Assembly (NCBI GenBank): GCA_037576195.1
Contig: CM075101.1
Span: forward strand, 23,684,001 to 23,748,000
From: Phytoseiulus persimilis
Taxonomy: Eukaryota; Arthropoda; Arachnida; Mesostigmata; Phytoseiidae
DNA length: 64,000 nt
Reading direction: 5' to 3'
A program made the translations under genes and the position numbers. Below are positions 26,540 through 40,846 of the stretch, piece after piece (within the stretch, counting starts at the first letter, position 1; each line of letters opens with the position of its first letter). A model generated the notes under the pieces. The model was not told the DNA's origin. It saw only the letters and a program-made list of their open reading frames with translations, and ran no database searches.

Positions 26540-28376
26540 CTGAAACAGGGAGCAACGCTTTGAGTGTGGAGTCATTAAAGGCTTTCGTTTTACCCGGTCT
26601 GTGGGAGCGCACCCGCTCCCGCTCGGGTCATTGATGCCCAACAGGAGGAAGGAGACGCGAGCGCAGGGTGAGCGAACTCAGGAGTGCAGCGAGTGCCAGG
26701 AGAAGGTCTGACCAACAGCTGAGGGCGATCAGCAGAGCAGATGTCCGCGTTGTCGAGTGAGCTGAGAGTTCGGCAAGGAACGCCTTTCAAAACCTCGACA
26801 ACAAACCGAATTAAAAGTGAAATTGCTCTCAAGCCAAAATGTCGCGAGTCGAACGAGTTCGCGGCGACAACTCACCAAGAGCAGCCCTACCATCAAGCTG
26901 GCTGCTGCTGCCGTTTCGGCTTCTACTGTCCCTCTTTCTATTTTCGCCCCTCTCTCGGTTCCTTTGTGCCCCCTGTCCGCGACTCCCCCGTCTCGGCTGC
27001 AGTTGGAGTTCCGTTCGACGCGTCCCCCTCGCCTACTCGCCGCCCCCGAAAGTTGCCCAACCCTCACCAACAGTGAGCAGCAACCTACGCTTTGTTCAAA
27101 GTTTAAAATGACAATAATTCGCATGTTATGATTAGCGCCTGCATGCTCTCTTTCTGCTGCTGCTGCTGCCCGACTCGGTTGTCAACGGGTGGTAATGATA
27201 TTGTCACATGCATTTCGCTTTGATGAAACAACGAACGGGTTTGCTCGTAGCTTTTCTCTCCTACCAGCATCGCCCCTTTCCTGCTCCTCTATCCTGGCCT
27301 GCTCCCCTCGTGACGCTCTTCCTGCATCGGCCGTCAACCATTTCGCAAAGCATTTCACTATCCAGCCAACTAGCTCCAGAGATAGATAGCGTCGCCGAAC
27401 GAGCGCATTTTCGGCTCTGAATTCGTCTCTTCACATCGACCATGAGTCCGTCGCAGATCTCGTCTCAGCCGGCGTGAAGAGAACGAAGTTGGTAGTTGAC
27501 AACACCCGCCGATCGAGTCGAGGGAAATGTTGGTCGAGCTAATAGACATTGATCTCAGGATTACACACAAACATCTCCTTCGGAGTCCGAGGTAAACGGT
27601 CGACCACGGCTCGATGTATTGGACCACCGGGTTCGAGCCGCTGAATGCAAACGAAGCATGCCTTGGGCTTCGAGCTCGGACAAGTACGTGGGGTTTGGAT
27701 TGAAAGACCCTCTTCCTCCCTCCAGCGGCCTCTAATTGATACATATCCAGGGCTGACACACTTCATGCTTTTGTTTCAACAGAACGAACGAACTGACCCT
27801 CCAGTCGACTCGGCACTTTGTTGAACCATGGTTCAATTCGGATCTGGATGCCTATGGAATGGATGCTCGCTCGCTCGGCGCTCTCACACACGATGTTTGA
27901 AGCACTGTTCGAAAAGCGGCGGTATCCTTGCCTCCGTGGTCGAGAAGGATGAGGGAGTGGAGGGGTGGCTTCCGTGATTTGAGTTGACCAAGCAACAAAT
28001 GTGTTGCTTTTCGCTGAGGGAAGCGAGAAAAATTCTAGTTGAGCTACCAAATAATTCAAGTTGAAGCCACTCAGAGGCTCGGGCGAAGAAGCCCAACAAC
28101 GAAAATCGCGGAAAATCACGAGGCAATGGGTGCGAGAGGCGGGGACAGATCGTTGGTTGGTTGGTTGCCTGCCTGACTGGCTGGCTGGTGACGCTGCTGG
28201 GTAGTCGCTTTCTCCGTAAGTTTGTTGGTAGAGTTGCGTCGCGTTGCTTTTCGGTTGCTGACATTCTACCATTAACCCTCTTTGCGAACCATTTGGCTCC
28301 AAAGCCGTTAAGTCTCATACGAGTCCGCCAGCCGGCAAGTCAGCTTGCCATCTAGTAGATTTCAGACTACGACTTC

Positions 28377-28459
28377 GGTCGGTCCGTCCGTCCTTTGGTC
28401 GGTCGGTCGGTCGGTCCGCTCGCTCGCCCGCCCGCCCGCCCGCCCGCCCGCCGGCCCGT
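28377..28459 (+). repeat. Compound tetranucleotide microsatellite (GGTC, GCTC, GCCC)
   Basis: About 80 nt of tandem tetramers changes from GGTC through CGCT to CGCC units. It is the longest simple repeat I saw in the window. Confidence 0.9.
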
Positions 28460-31400
28460 CTCCCTCCGTTGCTCCCTATCCGCCGCTCTTTCGGCTTCCA
28501 CCCCCCTCGGTCGTCCGTTCCCGGCGTTTCGAGCCCATGCGACGCGCTCATGAAAGAATGAAAACAAGACAACATATCTGTTTCTCTCCCTCTCGCTCGC
28601 GCGTGCTGGCTCGCCTGCCTGCTTCCTCATTTCTCTCTTTTGTTTAAGACGCATTCAACGTGTATTCAAGAGTTGGCGTCCGTCTGAATTATATGTACTG
28701 CCAACCATTCGTTAGCTGGTCGTCGTCGGAGCGGTCGCTCGATTAATGAGTCGGTTCGCGAGGCCGTCTCCGATCGTTCCGCGTCATGACAAGAGCCCTG
28801 AAGTTCGAGCATTAATAATTTCACATCAATCCATATCGTCAGGTGGATGCAGGGGTGTTCGACGGCTGCTTTTCCATGTTCTCCTCGCAATGAGGCATTG
28901 ATCAACGATCATACATCCTCCGACCCAGATATTTTTGGATTGATGGATGGTCATCGTTTCTAGGTTCTAGTCACGACGGATCCTCAAATAACTCCCTCCG
29001 AGCTCCTGAACAGAGTACATTATTGGGAAAGCACGGACTCACTCGACTTTTCAAGCGGTTTCCCAGCTCGGAACGCAATCGCCCAGTGACCAGAGCGACC
29101 CATTGAAGCAGCTTGCAAGACGGATGAGGTTCTTTTCCTCGCCAAACTCTTCGCGGAAGGTCGAGGCAGCGTGAAAAAATTTATCAGATATTTTCCCTTG
29201 CCTGCGCCGACTTCGCGGAAAGCCCCGACATCTATTCCATTCCCTTCCAGCCCGTCTTCAGGGCTCAAGACCCACCACACCACAGTCGGTATGGCAAGGC
29301 GAGCGGCAGCTGGGTAGAGGTGTTTCTCACGTGGAGGACGCTCGGAGAACGCGCGCAAAAGAGAAACATAGCGTACTCAGAGATACGGCGCTGACGTCTC
29401 CGACTCCGCTGCTGCGACCACTGTTATCGATAGCATTCGGTTCTGCGCTTACTCAGGATGAGGCGCAGGCTCGGGATGAGAGAGGAAAACATCGCTTCAG
29501 CTCGTGTCGTTCCTATCCTGGCGTTCCGAACAGAAGCGACGAACAAGAGAAGTCAGAGATTGCAGCTGAATGTTCGCCGACTGGCTTCGGTACTTGATGA
29601 TAATGCCGTGGTTGCCGCTGGAATCAGCGAGTGTCTCTCACTCTGAGTGCACTCTCCGAGTTTCTCTCATCAAGCATGGTCGTCTCTCATTTTAAAGTGG
29701 CGCCATTTTGACAGAGAGCCCGACTTCGCCAAAGCAGAAACTAACCGAGAGAAAAATGAGTGAGCACGAAAAAGAGGATGTCGTCATTCTGTATGCACCA
29801 GGCGCCACTCATCATATCCACTGATGAGTAGGAACCCGGCGACGACGACCACGGCGACTTCCTCTACCGCCTACCCGCCTTGGCTTCCCCCCTAAGGTTC
29901 AAACGCCGCGATGGTCATGTCCCGGATCCGCCCGTAGCGTTACGTTGAGCAGCGTTGAGTTCATTTCGGAGTGAAACTCAAATGCCATCAAATCTGGCTC
30001 CTACACCGACTTATCACAACAAGCAGTGCGTTTCCGCCCTCAGCGGGAAGGCTTGGGGTGGCGGGTCGGAGGGGGGCCGCGGGTGCGGAATCTCGCCTAC
30101 ATCGAGCATTCTTTCAACAACATCAACAACAACAATGACTGCGGCACCAGCGATGATGTTCGCTTACGGACTCTTGAGCTATTTGCGCTCTGCTATCAAA
30201 TAAGAGCGTCCCCCTCCCCCACCCCTCCCTGAGCCCAGCAGGTGAGAACCGAAAGCGGGAACGAACGAGAGCGAGATAGAAACGGAGTTTGTAGTCCCTT
30301 ATCGCTGGCATCAGACTGACTGTCTGCATGTCTCGCAGTGAGCCCTTTTCATCTTCATACGGATGAAATGGGAGCGTGGTGAGCGGCTAGGAAAGAGAGA
30401 GACGGCCGGAGCAGGATCAGGCGGCAGCAGCAGCAGTAGTAGTCGTAGTCGTCAGCTACAATTATTCTAATAAACTCTTTGCCTGCCCGCCTGCGTACGT
30501 GCCTGCCTGCCGGTGAAGCTTCCTCTCTTTTGATTCTCTTCTCACTTCTATTTCAACTATCGCGCCCGAGGCTGTTGTTGTCCCCCTCCTCGCCCGAAGG
30601 ACCTCGCCCGCACACCAGCTCAGAGTTTGTCCCTTTGAGCCCGAAGGCCCCATTCCGCCGCCGTTCGCCTACGATCCATCTCTGGAGATCGCGGAGTTCT
30701 ATCGGGTTTCCTTCAGATCATCTGACGGTTCTCTCCCCCCGCGCCCCTCTCTCCGCTGCCAACGTCAGCCAACCCTTCGCGACCGTACTCGCCCCCAGTC
30801 CGTGTCAGGCTCCCCCTGCCCAATGGTCCTATAACTTGTCTGCTCTCGCCCCTCATCGAATTGGTACGGTGAAAGGTTTAGCTGCCTTCCTGGATTCGAA
30901 TCAAAAGTTTGTCAACGCCTAAGCGTGTCACATGGGGGCGACAGATGCGCAGGTCTCGGCAGTGGATGCCGAGCGGGATGACGTCCAGCTCTTTCGTCGA
31001 TGGAATCCGACCTCGATCACTGTCGAGTTTGATTCTTTGTAGATTCTGTCATACAACACTCCTCGATAACAGATTGGCCGAGGATCGCATCCAATCGGAT
31101 ACTCTGCTCCAATCGTTGGGAAGGCCCTGCGAAGTTTGAACTGAGGAGCACGAATTTGCCACATCGCGTTTCCACCGATTCCGTTTCCGGCATTCATCGA
31201 AAATTCTCGGTTCGAGTACGGAACAATCGTGATGGGGGCTGGAGGAACCGTTCGAGCGTCCAGGAAGCGAGATGGTTCAGTCCGCGAGAAGGGTGGGCGA
31301 CAACAACTACGAACGCCTCAACTACAAGCGGGGAGAACAATCCATTTGTTTGTCGTTTATTGCCTTCTGTATATCGCTCACTCGCGGTGTGGCGTTTCAT

Positions 31401-34400
31401 TCCAAAGTAGAGCATTTCAGTGCGAGCGTCGTTGTTTCTCTCGAACGGGGGGAGAATGGCAAACGGGACAACGGGAGGGGAGGGGGGAAAGAAATCTGTA
31501 TAAGGAGTCACTCGTGCAGGGCGACGGGGTCGTGGGGAGCACGGGGCGTGCATTTGGCGGGCTGACGACGAATACGGAAATTGTACGATAACTCGCGTCG
31601 AAAGAGGGGGTCGACAGGAGCCCTGCTCCTCTGATCCCCACTCGAGTAGTTTTCCCTACGTCGTCGACGCCACCAGGCTCTTCCTCGCCGGTTGAAAGCT
31701 TGCAGCATTGTTTCCTGGTTTGGGTTTGTTTCGTTGACGACGACGACGGCGAGAAGGAGAGCGACACGAGGTTGGGGCACCGATGGGGCATTGCGAGGGC
31801 GCAAAGGTTACGAGCCGAAGATGAGAGAGCAGCCGACGAACCCGTTTGCCCCTTATTAATGTGCAGGGTTGCAACTCCTGCGGATGATGACGACAAGTGA
31901 GGGAAGAACAGAGAGGAGGAACAGCCGAAGAGTGGGGTGTGGCGGGAAAAGACGATGCGACCGATCCAAACGAAGGCGCCCAGAGAGAGCAGGAAGAAGG
32001 GATGTAGCCGAGTAGGGGAGGGAGCGCGTGGGGGTATCTCGTTGTTATTTTTCCAACAGTTGGCTTTCTGTTGCTCTGCATGGATGCTTCGCAGCAATTA
32101 AAAGTCGTCGTCGTTGTTTGCAGCAGCAGCAGCCGCGGCGACACCAGCGACAACGACAACATCCCTCTGGGGCAACGCAGGGTGCCAGGCAGCCAAGCCA
32201 GCGAAACGACAGGGTAACTCACTGACGGACAGACAAAGGATCGGACGTGTGTGAACGGGCGGACAAACCGACTGCCGAAGAGACTAGCCGAAACGGTGGA
32301 TTGACTTGACAGCGAAGAAGCGGAGCTCCGTCCGCCTTTTTCCTCTATATGGAATCGTTCAGTCGACATTGAGAGTACGTGGTCACCGATACTTCTTAAT
32401 ATTGTCCGGTGATTTTTCCTCATGCTTCTCTTCCCGCCGACGTGGATTTCGGCATTCCACTGAGTCAGACCTTGATGCCAGGATGTCCAGGGAGAAAAGC
32501 CCTCTCGGGAAAGCCCTATGGAAAAGCAGGTTATGCCGTTGGACAAGAGCCTGCGATGATCCTACGCCTAAAGGCTTCAAGGCATCGGAACGAGTTCCCT
32601 ACTGCGCAAACTGCAGGGGAGCATTCGTTACGTGATCTGAAATATGCATATCAGACGAGGGGGATGGAAAAAACATGACTGTCAGCGAGAGTTGAATTGA
32701 GTTCTTGGAGACTGAGGAGAGGCAAACTCTAAACTCGAGTGGTCGACTTGGAATTATCATTTTGCGAACTCGATGCGAGTCTTCGAGACACGGCTTCCGG
32801 CCGGGTGTCCGCCGTGAATTCTCATAGTCCTTGCTGCTTCAGTCATGACACATCGACAGACGACGGGGTTGTACTAGCCAGCGGAAAAGCCGGCTCGAGA
32901 TCCTCGGATGCCTCATTAAACAAGGTCCCCGAAGAGGATGCGCTTTCCCCAGGTTGGATACTGGAAGCTCTTTCGGATCCCCTGGAGCTTCGTGAAGCCA
33001 ATGAACGCGCGAACACCCCTCGACGTACAAAAGGATCGACCAAACTACCCACCACGGCCGAACAGAGTGAAAACTTGCGACGTCCCAAGGGTTCTATGTA
33101 GACCATTCCATCATACTGGCAGGGCTCCTCATCAGGAAAACAGCCAGCTCCAACAGAATTCATACTTCCCGTTTCGAACAGGGACATGGAGGTGACTCGA
33201 GACATACCGGATCGAGCGAACTTAGGCATGAAGCATGATCACCAAGGCCTGAACCGGAGGAATCATAGCTTCAAACGGTCCCCTGTCGGATTGTGGGAGG
33301 AAAACCTATCAGGTCTACGTTGCTGGTGGCGAGCGCCCTGGTTCTTCGGAGGTGAACGAGGACGAACGGAAGGACCGTCGGATAAATTGAAGTGAAAGAG
33401 GAGATGGACAAGAAAGGAGGGGAGGATTTCAAATGGAACTAATTCAACTCCAGTGATGCTGTTGTTGCTGTCCGTCCTTGGGTAGGTATTGAATCGATCT
33501 ACGATGGAGAATTGATGATGAAGAGCCACCGCCACCGCTGGCTCCTCCGGATCCACGAGACAGTCACGATTCGAGCCTAACGGCCAACGAGACGATTTTC
33601 GTTCGGCTGCTTCAGTTCGCCGTTTTTTATTCTGCTTGACTCATCGAGAGGGTTGTTTGCCCGTCAGCCAGTCACCCAGCCATAGAGGCAGCCAGCATCG
33701 TTTAATAGAATATTTTCGATTAACCACCATCCGCAGCGGCGGCGAACGAGAGAAATTAATGAACTTTCATTTCGTTTGTTGCTGCTCTTTGCTTTTCGGT
33801 CTGGCCATGTGTCTTCTGATCCCCTGGCCCTCCCAGCCGTTTCCCTTTCAATTCGTCTCCTTTCGCTCGGGGAGGAAGCTGGTAGCATTGAGAGCGAGCT
33901 TCACGTTTAGCGAGACGCCACGGGTGGTTCGCGGCGGAATCCGGCTCGGGGTCCGTTGGGCGCCCTCGCGTCCTCCAGGAACCGAGTGGCTTTTCCTTTA
34001 TCTTATGTTTATTTGTTCATCGATTAGAAAGAACCCGGTCCAGAAGCTATCGCTCGATACGAGCTATCGTCCTTGTTCTCTCTGGCTGACATTGAAAACG
34101 TTATCAGGTTGACGTCATCAACGATTAGGACAAGACGAGTACATCTCTCTGGCATCTGTAAACGAGTGTTACGATTCATCGGTCGATCGGTAGACGCTCT
34201 CCGTGCGAGAGGCTGAGCTTGTCGACTTTTGGCTCGACTCTTACTGCTTTCGTACTCACACACATCCATCTATCTATCTAGCGAGCGTCTTCCACCTATC
34301 GCACTCTCTCGCTCACGATTCCCCCGATCGCTCGGAGCGGACGACGCGACAACGGGATAGAGAGCTCTAGATTTCATGTTTATCAAATCGAGCTATAGAC

Positions 34401-36832
34401 GCCGCCATCTCGTTCGCTCGTAGCTCTCGACTTTGACCTCGATCGTTCAGATCGTTGGCACAATATTTGACGAAGATAAAATGGCCTTATGCTTCAGCCA
34501 CCTTCTGGCCAGCATCGTCCCAATCATCGACGTCGTCGTCTACGCTTTCTGAGATGTCGATGTTTTCTCTCGCACTCAGCTCTCCGATTTCATCTGATCG
34601 AAGCACTTCGCGAACTTCCCAGCTCGACCGCATAAATCGCTTATTCCATGCTCTGCTTCAGTCACAGACTCGGATCGTGCGAATTATTCACGACACGCGC
34701 GTCTCTTATTCATTGACGGCGCAAAGAGCCCACCGAGAAGCCGATCTCGATGAGAAAGAAGAGCCGACCCCGGGAAGATGGAAATCGACAGAAAAAAACA
34801 CCGGACCGTCGACGAGGAAGCACCAGCTCCGACGAGCCGAAGGCCCACCGCTAGAAGAGATGATGAGTGAATGATTTCATTCTGTTCCACGGGGGCCTTT
34901 GATTCCAGATGGTTGGCTGGAAATCGAGTTACGTGCTTCGTCGGCGCGGATTCCAGAAACGAATCGATCCCGGCTTCGCGCTCTCTCGTTGTCTGATATT
35001 TTTCGTCCGAACTCACAAATATTCCGCCGTCTGACATTCGGTGCCATCGATCTCAGGTGTGCTGAAGTTTCGCTTCCAAGCGACTCCAAGAATCGCTGAG
35101 TTTTTTCTTCTCGATCCAGCAGGACTGATGCGGCTTATTCTCACTTGTGAGCGGAATCGGATCGAGAACGAGCGGGTAAGCGAGCGATACTCCACATCCA
35201 TCGCGTCACAAAAAAGTCAGAAGAATAGTTCGGATTACGGGCTCTGATTGAATGCGCTCGTTTGCCGGTTTCTGAAGTAGTCGGGCAGCTTCAGATCACA
35301 CGCATGTCAGTGAGGGAAAATCCAATATGCTCGACGTCGATCATCGCGATTTTGATTTGAAATGGAAAATTAACGACTCGTCAAAGCCGAGCCGGTTGAG
35401 GAAGGCATCGGAAGGTTCAGAGGATATTTCTTCCACGCTGGAGAATCACAAATTGAACGTCGCGGCGGCAGCGACTTGCTAGGAGAGTTTTGAAAACGAT
35501 CCCATCAGTTGACGTGTCCCCTCTATTTTTGCTCATGAAAAGTTGTAAAACGTCCGGAATTCGGAAGAATTCGGCTCGCGAATCCATCGCCGACTGATTG
35601 GGCAATTCGCTGTTACGTGTTTCGGCGAATTGATTCTTTTGAAGTTGCGAGTCGACTCCTCTTTCTATTGATTTCTACCCTTCGACTGTGAGCGAATCTC
35701 CAAACCACCTGAGAAGCCAAAGGGTGGCGGCGGTCAAGCCCTTCCCTTATGGCTGCGGCCGACTGGACCGGAGCTTCTGCCAGCGCTCCTCCGACCAGAA
35801 ACTCTCTGCGGAGCCATAACATGTCGATTGTGGGAGGACCAGATCCGCAGCCGGAGCAGAGAGGGAATCTTTACAACTACGAGCAACCAACACCACAAAC
35901 AGAAGCAGAAGGTGTTTCTCATTTTCGGTATTTCCCAAAGCCTCCCATGTTATTTCAAGGGCAGTGCCTACTGAGGGGCTGGCTTGGAACCCTCTTTCAT
36001 ACGTAACGCTGCGAAATGTTAGAATCACTTCTCGAGAATGGCGACTGCCCGCAGCCTAACCGCTGTCCCTCTCGAGGCGATTTCGGCCGACAGGAACTCT
36101 TATTTTATGCGTTCTTCGTACTGTTGGGTCGAAGCCTTGGGCGGCACAAGAATCATCTTGAGGAAACGCTCACTTTGCGAGCGCTCGCTCGCTCGCTTGA
36201 AACTTAACACGGCCGACAAGTCAGTGAAGTTCCCGGCTCCATCGATCGAAATCCCCGATCCGGAGGCTCGATCGACGATTCCTGCCCACGGATTCGGAAG
36301 AGCCTCGTAGAATCGAATCAGTTTCCGTCATGAGTCCCCCGAAGCCGATGTCGCATCGGGAAACTTCCAAGCAGCGCTGTTTCTTCGTTCAATAAAGCTG
36401 ACGTTGTTCTCCGCCTCGAATCGGTACTAAATACAGAAACGGATGCGGCTCCGGTGGCGGCGTATTCCCGAAAAGCGAAGTAAAAAATATATAAATATAT
36501 AAAACAGGAGAAGAAAAAGATGAAGGTTGAGTCATCAAACGAAAGGCGCGGCACAAATCTCACAAACCGATCAACGGAATAAGATTTGAGAGAGGAAGAA
36601 GAACAAAACAAACTTGTTCGTCAACGACAACACCACCGCTCGATAGGGTTACGTACAAAGGCTGCCTGCTAAAAGTGAACGCTACAACATCGAATAGATG
36701 AACACGCCAGAAAGAAGAATGAATTTTAGACGCCGCAGACGACGGAACAAGAAGCTGCCGCCGTCGCCGTCGCTGAACAGAACAACTTTTTACGATTTCG
36801 TCGAACTCTCATAAAAGCCCACACAGATGAAA

Positions 36833-36871
36833 ATCATCATCGCCATCACCATCACTATCATCATCATCATC
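36833..36871 (+). repeat. ATC triplet tract
   Basis: Imperfect ATC/ACC triplets over about 39 nt in the region without a supported gene. Confidence 0.8.
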
Positions 36872-39800
36872 AGTGGCGGCAGCAGCAGCCTTTCTTGCCA
36901 TCAAGTCTTCAAAGTCGATCGTGGGGGCAAAGGGCCGCCGCCAACGTCGACGTCCACAATGAGCTTGAATTGACTGTGCACTCGTTAGTCATCGCTTTGG
37001 AGCACATTCCCGGTGGTGGAATCGATATGAAGACTACGGGTGTGATTTGGAGAGAGGGAGTTTATCAAGCTGATCATGCAGAGCAAGTTCGCCTACTGAT
37101 CATGAGTCAGGAACGATCGTGCAGAGCGCACGGAATCTTCAAACGCCACCGGCCGATTATTCTACTCGTCGGAGTCGAACCGCACACATAATTTGTTGTG
37201 CGGCGGAGCGCGCGATTAAGGGGAAAGGGGTATGAATGTCACCTTGTGAGAGGAAAACGCCATCGATCACGATCCGAAAAATGAACGAATCGGTCGCACC
37301 AGAATCTACTTGCGCCGGAATCGAGCTTGAAGCGACGGACATCTTCTTTGAGAAATGACAAGATTTCCGCCCGGCGCGACTCTCGCTCATGACATTCTGT
37401 TCTTTGGAATCGTGGCGAGATCCTGCATTAACTGTCTAGCTGCTTTCGACGTGCAATGATTCATCGGAATGATCATTGTGCGTATCCTCCCTTTATATTC
37501 GCGCGTTTGACGACTTCAGTCGCTAGCATCGACATTCGGAAAATTTGTACGTCTGTGTGTCGATACATTTATCCATCCATCGGTCGGTCTTTTCCTCCCT
37601 TTCATCCTTCATGTCATTCGCTTGGCATGGCGGCCCTTTGCCGCCGCCGCAACCGTTAGACCGCCAACGACATCACTGATGACGGCCGTGATGATCAGAT
37701 TTATTTGCGTACTGGAAACGGCTGGAGAATCGACCCGCAAAAAACCGTCGAAACAATTGCGAACACACCGTCAGAGCAATGAACGACAACAACAACGACG
37801 ACGACGAGCACGAAGACTACGACCGCAAAATCCAACGAGCCAGCATGTCAGTCAGTCAGTAAGTCGGCCGACGCCCTTTGGTGGGAACATTCGGATTGGC
37901 GAATGGGCGCACACTTGGTCGCCGATACCAATTCCATTGAACTACCGCTTAAACACTGCGTCAAAGTCTCCCAGTGCTTGGAAAACTGCAATTTCGAAAA
38001 CCGGGCATCATTTAACGAGTGCACACATCTGAAGGTTCATGTTCACCGAGACGACCCACATATTCATCTGAGCCTGAGCTCGGCAGATCCAGAAGCCTCA
38101 ACGGCTGTACAACCAGAAAAGAGTTTAATGACACTTCGGTGTTCCTCCTTTCTTTTTTTTTCTCGCCATTTTTTCCACGATTTCTAAAGATGTGGCGCCG
38201 TTCACATGGGTCTCTTCCCTGCGCCGTCGCTGCCGTGTCATCTTGTTCTTCTTCCCACAATGACGGAGAACGGATTTGTCAATGGGAACGAGTGGGTGCG
38301 GCAGACTCCCTTACGAACAAATGGATCACGGTAAACATGTCACTCTTTCATTCAGCCGATCAAGCTACGCAAGAGAACTCGCAGCGGAAAGGTAGAGATG
38401 TTCGTTTTCTCCTGCCGGCAATCCAGAGAAACGATCCCCACTCATTGGTTGCGTCTCCCTCGATTCGAACCTTGGCAGGCGGGAATAGGTGCCAGATCCA
38501 GGAAGTCAAGTCAGCAATTGATTCTAACCAGAGGGGAAAACGTTTCGGATCAAGCTGTAAACGCGTCGAAACTCGCAAGCTTCGCTTCGCAGGGTAAAGA
38601 AACATTTGAGGGCTCGACGTGAAGATGACTCGATCAACGATGAGCTGCTGACGAGCGATGAACGTTTCCCCCTGATGTTTCTGGCTCACTTCGTTCAATA
38701 AAGGGTACGAGTGCTGTGACAATATGCGATGACTGGCAGCAGCCCTGCCAATCCTTCTAAGCGCCGGACAGACGTCGTCGTCATGTGATTCGAACGACTC
38801 GAAAAACGGCGGCACCTTTCAAAATCAGAGCGATTTTCTTATTCTTTGTCGTTATTGTCATTGCCGCCGTCGTCGTCGTCCTCAGCCAGCAGTTTTCGTC
38901 GCTTTGAGCTTCCGTTCTGCGAGTCATCGCAAGCGGTGCTGCTACTGGGCATTCACTGCAATACGGTTAGCGAGCCACCGTATCAACAATGTTACCAACT
39001 CTCCTTTACCAATGCCTTTGGCTCACTAACTTGCTCACTGAGCGACCAACTCGGTCGATGGCTCGCTTTGTGAGCCGACTGATGTTGTTTTTTTAGGATC
39101 GCGCGACTTTTCTGCTCAGATCATCAGTTCACGCTGGCCACGCGCGTTCGTCTTTTTCATCTCCGTTCATCCTGCTCGGCAATGTCATCTTTCCCTCGAC
39201 AGCTACCTCAGTTGTTCACCCGCGCACATTTCCGCGCTTCTTCGCGCAGTGTGATTTTTTAGTAAGTTCTCCGAGATCTCAGTGAGTCAACGATCGTTAT
39301 AGATTTTTATCTATTTTGCCGCCGCTGCTGGCACGGCGGGAATCGCTGCTTTGTTTTCCGTCACCAGCTGAAGTTCCTTTGACTTTTTCTCTCGATTCGT
39401 CGTCGGCGTCGTCGTCGCTTTTATTGGTGGCGTCGGCGTTAGTGCTCTGTTTACTCCGCGCAGCGGAGGAAAAAAACTGATCCGTTCAATGCCTGCAAAC
39501 CGAAGAATGGAGACTCGGGCCGAAGTCGTCAGCCCACTATAGAGAAGAGCACAGACAATATGCGCAAGGAAAACTTCCACAAGAGATTCTTTCTTTCCGC
39601 AAGATGAGGGAAAAGAAGATTGATCACTGGATCCGAGTCACAAAGGATCGCGGGTCCCGATGGCCAGTCCCGATTGGTTGCGACGTAGCTGATTCATATC
39701 GGCTTCACGGCACAGGTAGACTGCTTCTCGCCAGTCCCGTTTATCGATCGAGCAGGAGGACGTCAACCGTCTTCGGCTGGCGACGAAAATGCAGGACTCC

Positions 39801-40822
39801 CCGCGATTTCCGTCTCTGGATTCGCCTTCAACGCGTCATGTTCGTCTTGTGTGACCGGCTACCGAGTGCGGATTCATAGCTCATTTTCTTTTTTTACTTT
39901 TCGTCTCGAGTCCCTTCAACCTTTGCTTCATTTCCCCCCTCTTCCTTCCATTGTCGATCAGTGCGCGTGCTTTTTTTGAGGAATGCTTGTCCGACGGGCT
40001 GTTTCAGATGGAGCAGAACTGCATAATGCAGCCGCCGCGGCGTCGTCGAGCACTTCATCATTGCTAAGTAGACAAACTTGAAAAAATAGCCGTTCGGGAA
40101 ACACAAACGTCTCAATAAAAAGTCTGCCGTCTCTGATGGCATGACGCGCTCACCTAGACGACAAAGCGGGACTGGAAATCCACGGGTACATGCTTCGCAC
40201 AGCAGAACAAAGCCCTCGCACATACTTAGCAGCAAGTTCGCTCGACAGCGATCACCGGTCAGCGGAAACAAGCGCCAATCAAAACCGCCAACGAGCTCAG
40301 CCAGTGGATTCAGAATATGTTAGCGGCGATCCGCAGGATCTCGAGCCTTGCACAAACAGGAACGCCGCTCGACGGACCTCGTTTCGAATGAACCGGAGTC
40401 CGAATTCCGTGTCCATCACGGCGCAGAGCGATCACAAACGAGCCCTGAGAGCATCTAGCAATAGGATCCAAACTCTTCGCGACGGCTCCCCATGATTGTC
40501 CAAAAGTCTACCGTGCGAGTTTGCGCGGAAACGAACTTAAAGTTAGCGTACCGACACAGCGAGAACTCTGCTCCTCTGCATTCGTGGCGAGAAGAGGAAG
40601 TGAAGAGGGGAAATAAAGCCGAGCCGCCGCGGCCTAAACAGTGGCAAATATTAGGAAAATTTCAATGGATGTAACAAACGCCGCGAACAGCGCGGGGTTC
40701 AACGACGCTGCCGCCGACGATGACGAGATTGCCGCGGCTGAATCTACCGCCCGGCCCCGGCTCTGCACTCTGAACAGCTCGCTGCACAGTCAGAGAGAAA
40801 TCGCGACAACCAACGGCACTGC

Positions 40823-40846
40823 AACGACGACGACAACAACAACAAC
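40823..40846 (+). repeat. ACG/ACA triplet tract
   Basis: Tandem ACG then ACA triplets in the region without a supported gene. Confidence 0.75.

Noticed and set aside
26540-26641. Upstream extension of the dead ringer Ala-rich exon to an ATG at 26641
   Set aside because: A strong pyrimidine tract and CAG lie exactly at the exon start, and the extension lacks family resemblance. It is kept only as a minor alternative.
31417-32546. Overlapping 226- and 296-codon minus-strand ORFs
   Set aside because: Ser/Pro/Arg-rich translation of GC-rich sequence in two competing frames, with no domain, no splice support and other ORFs on the opposite strand.
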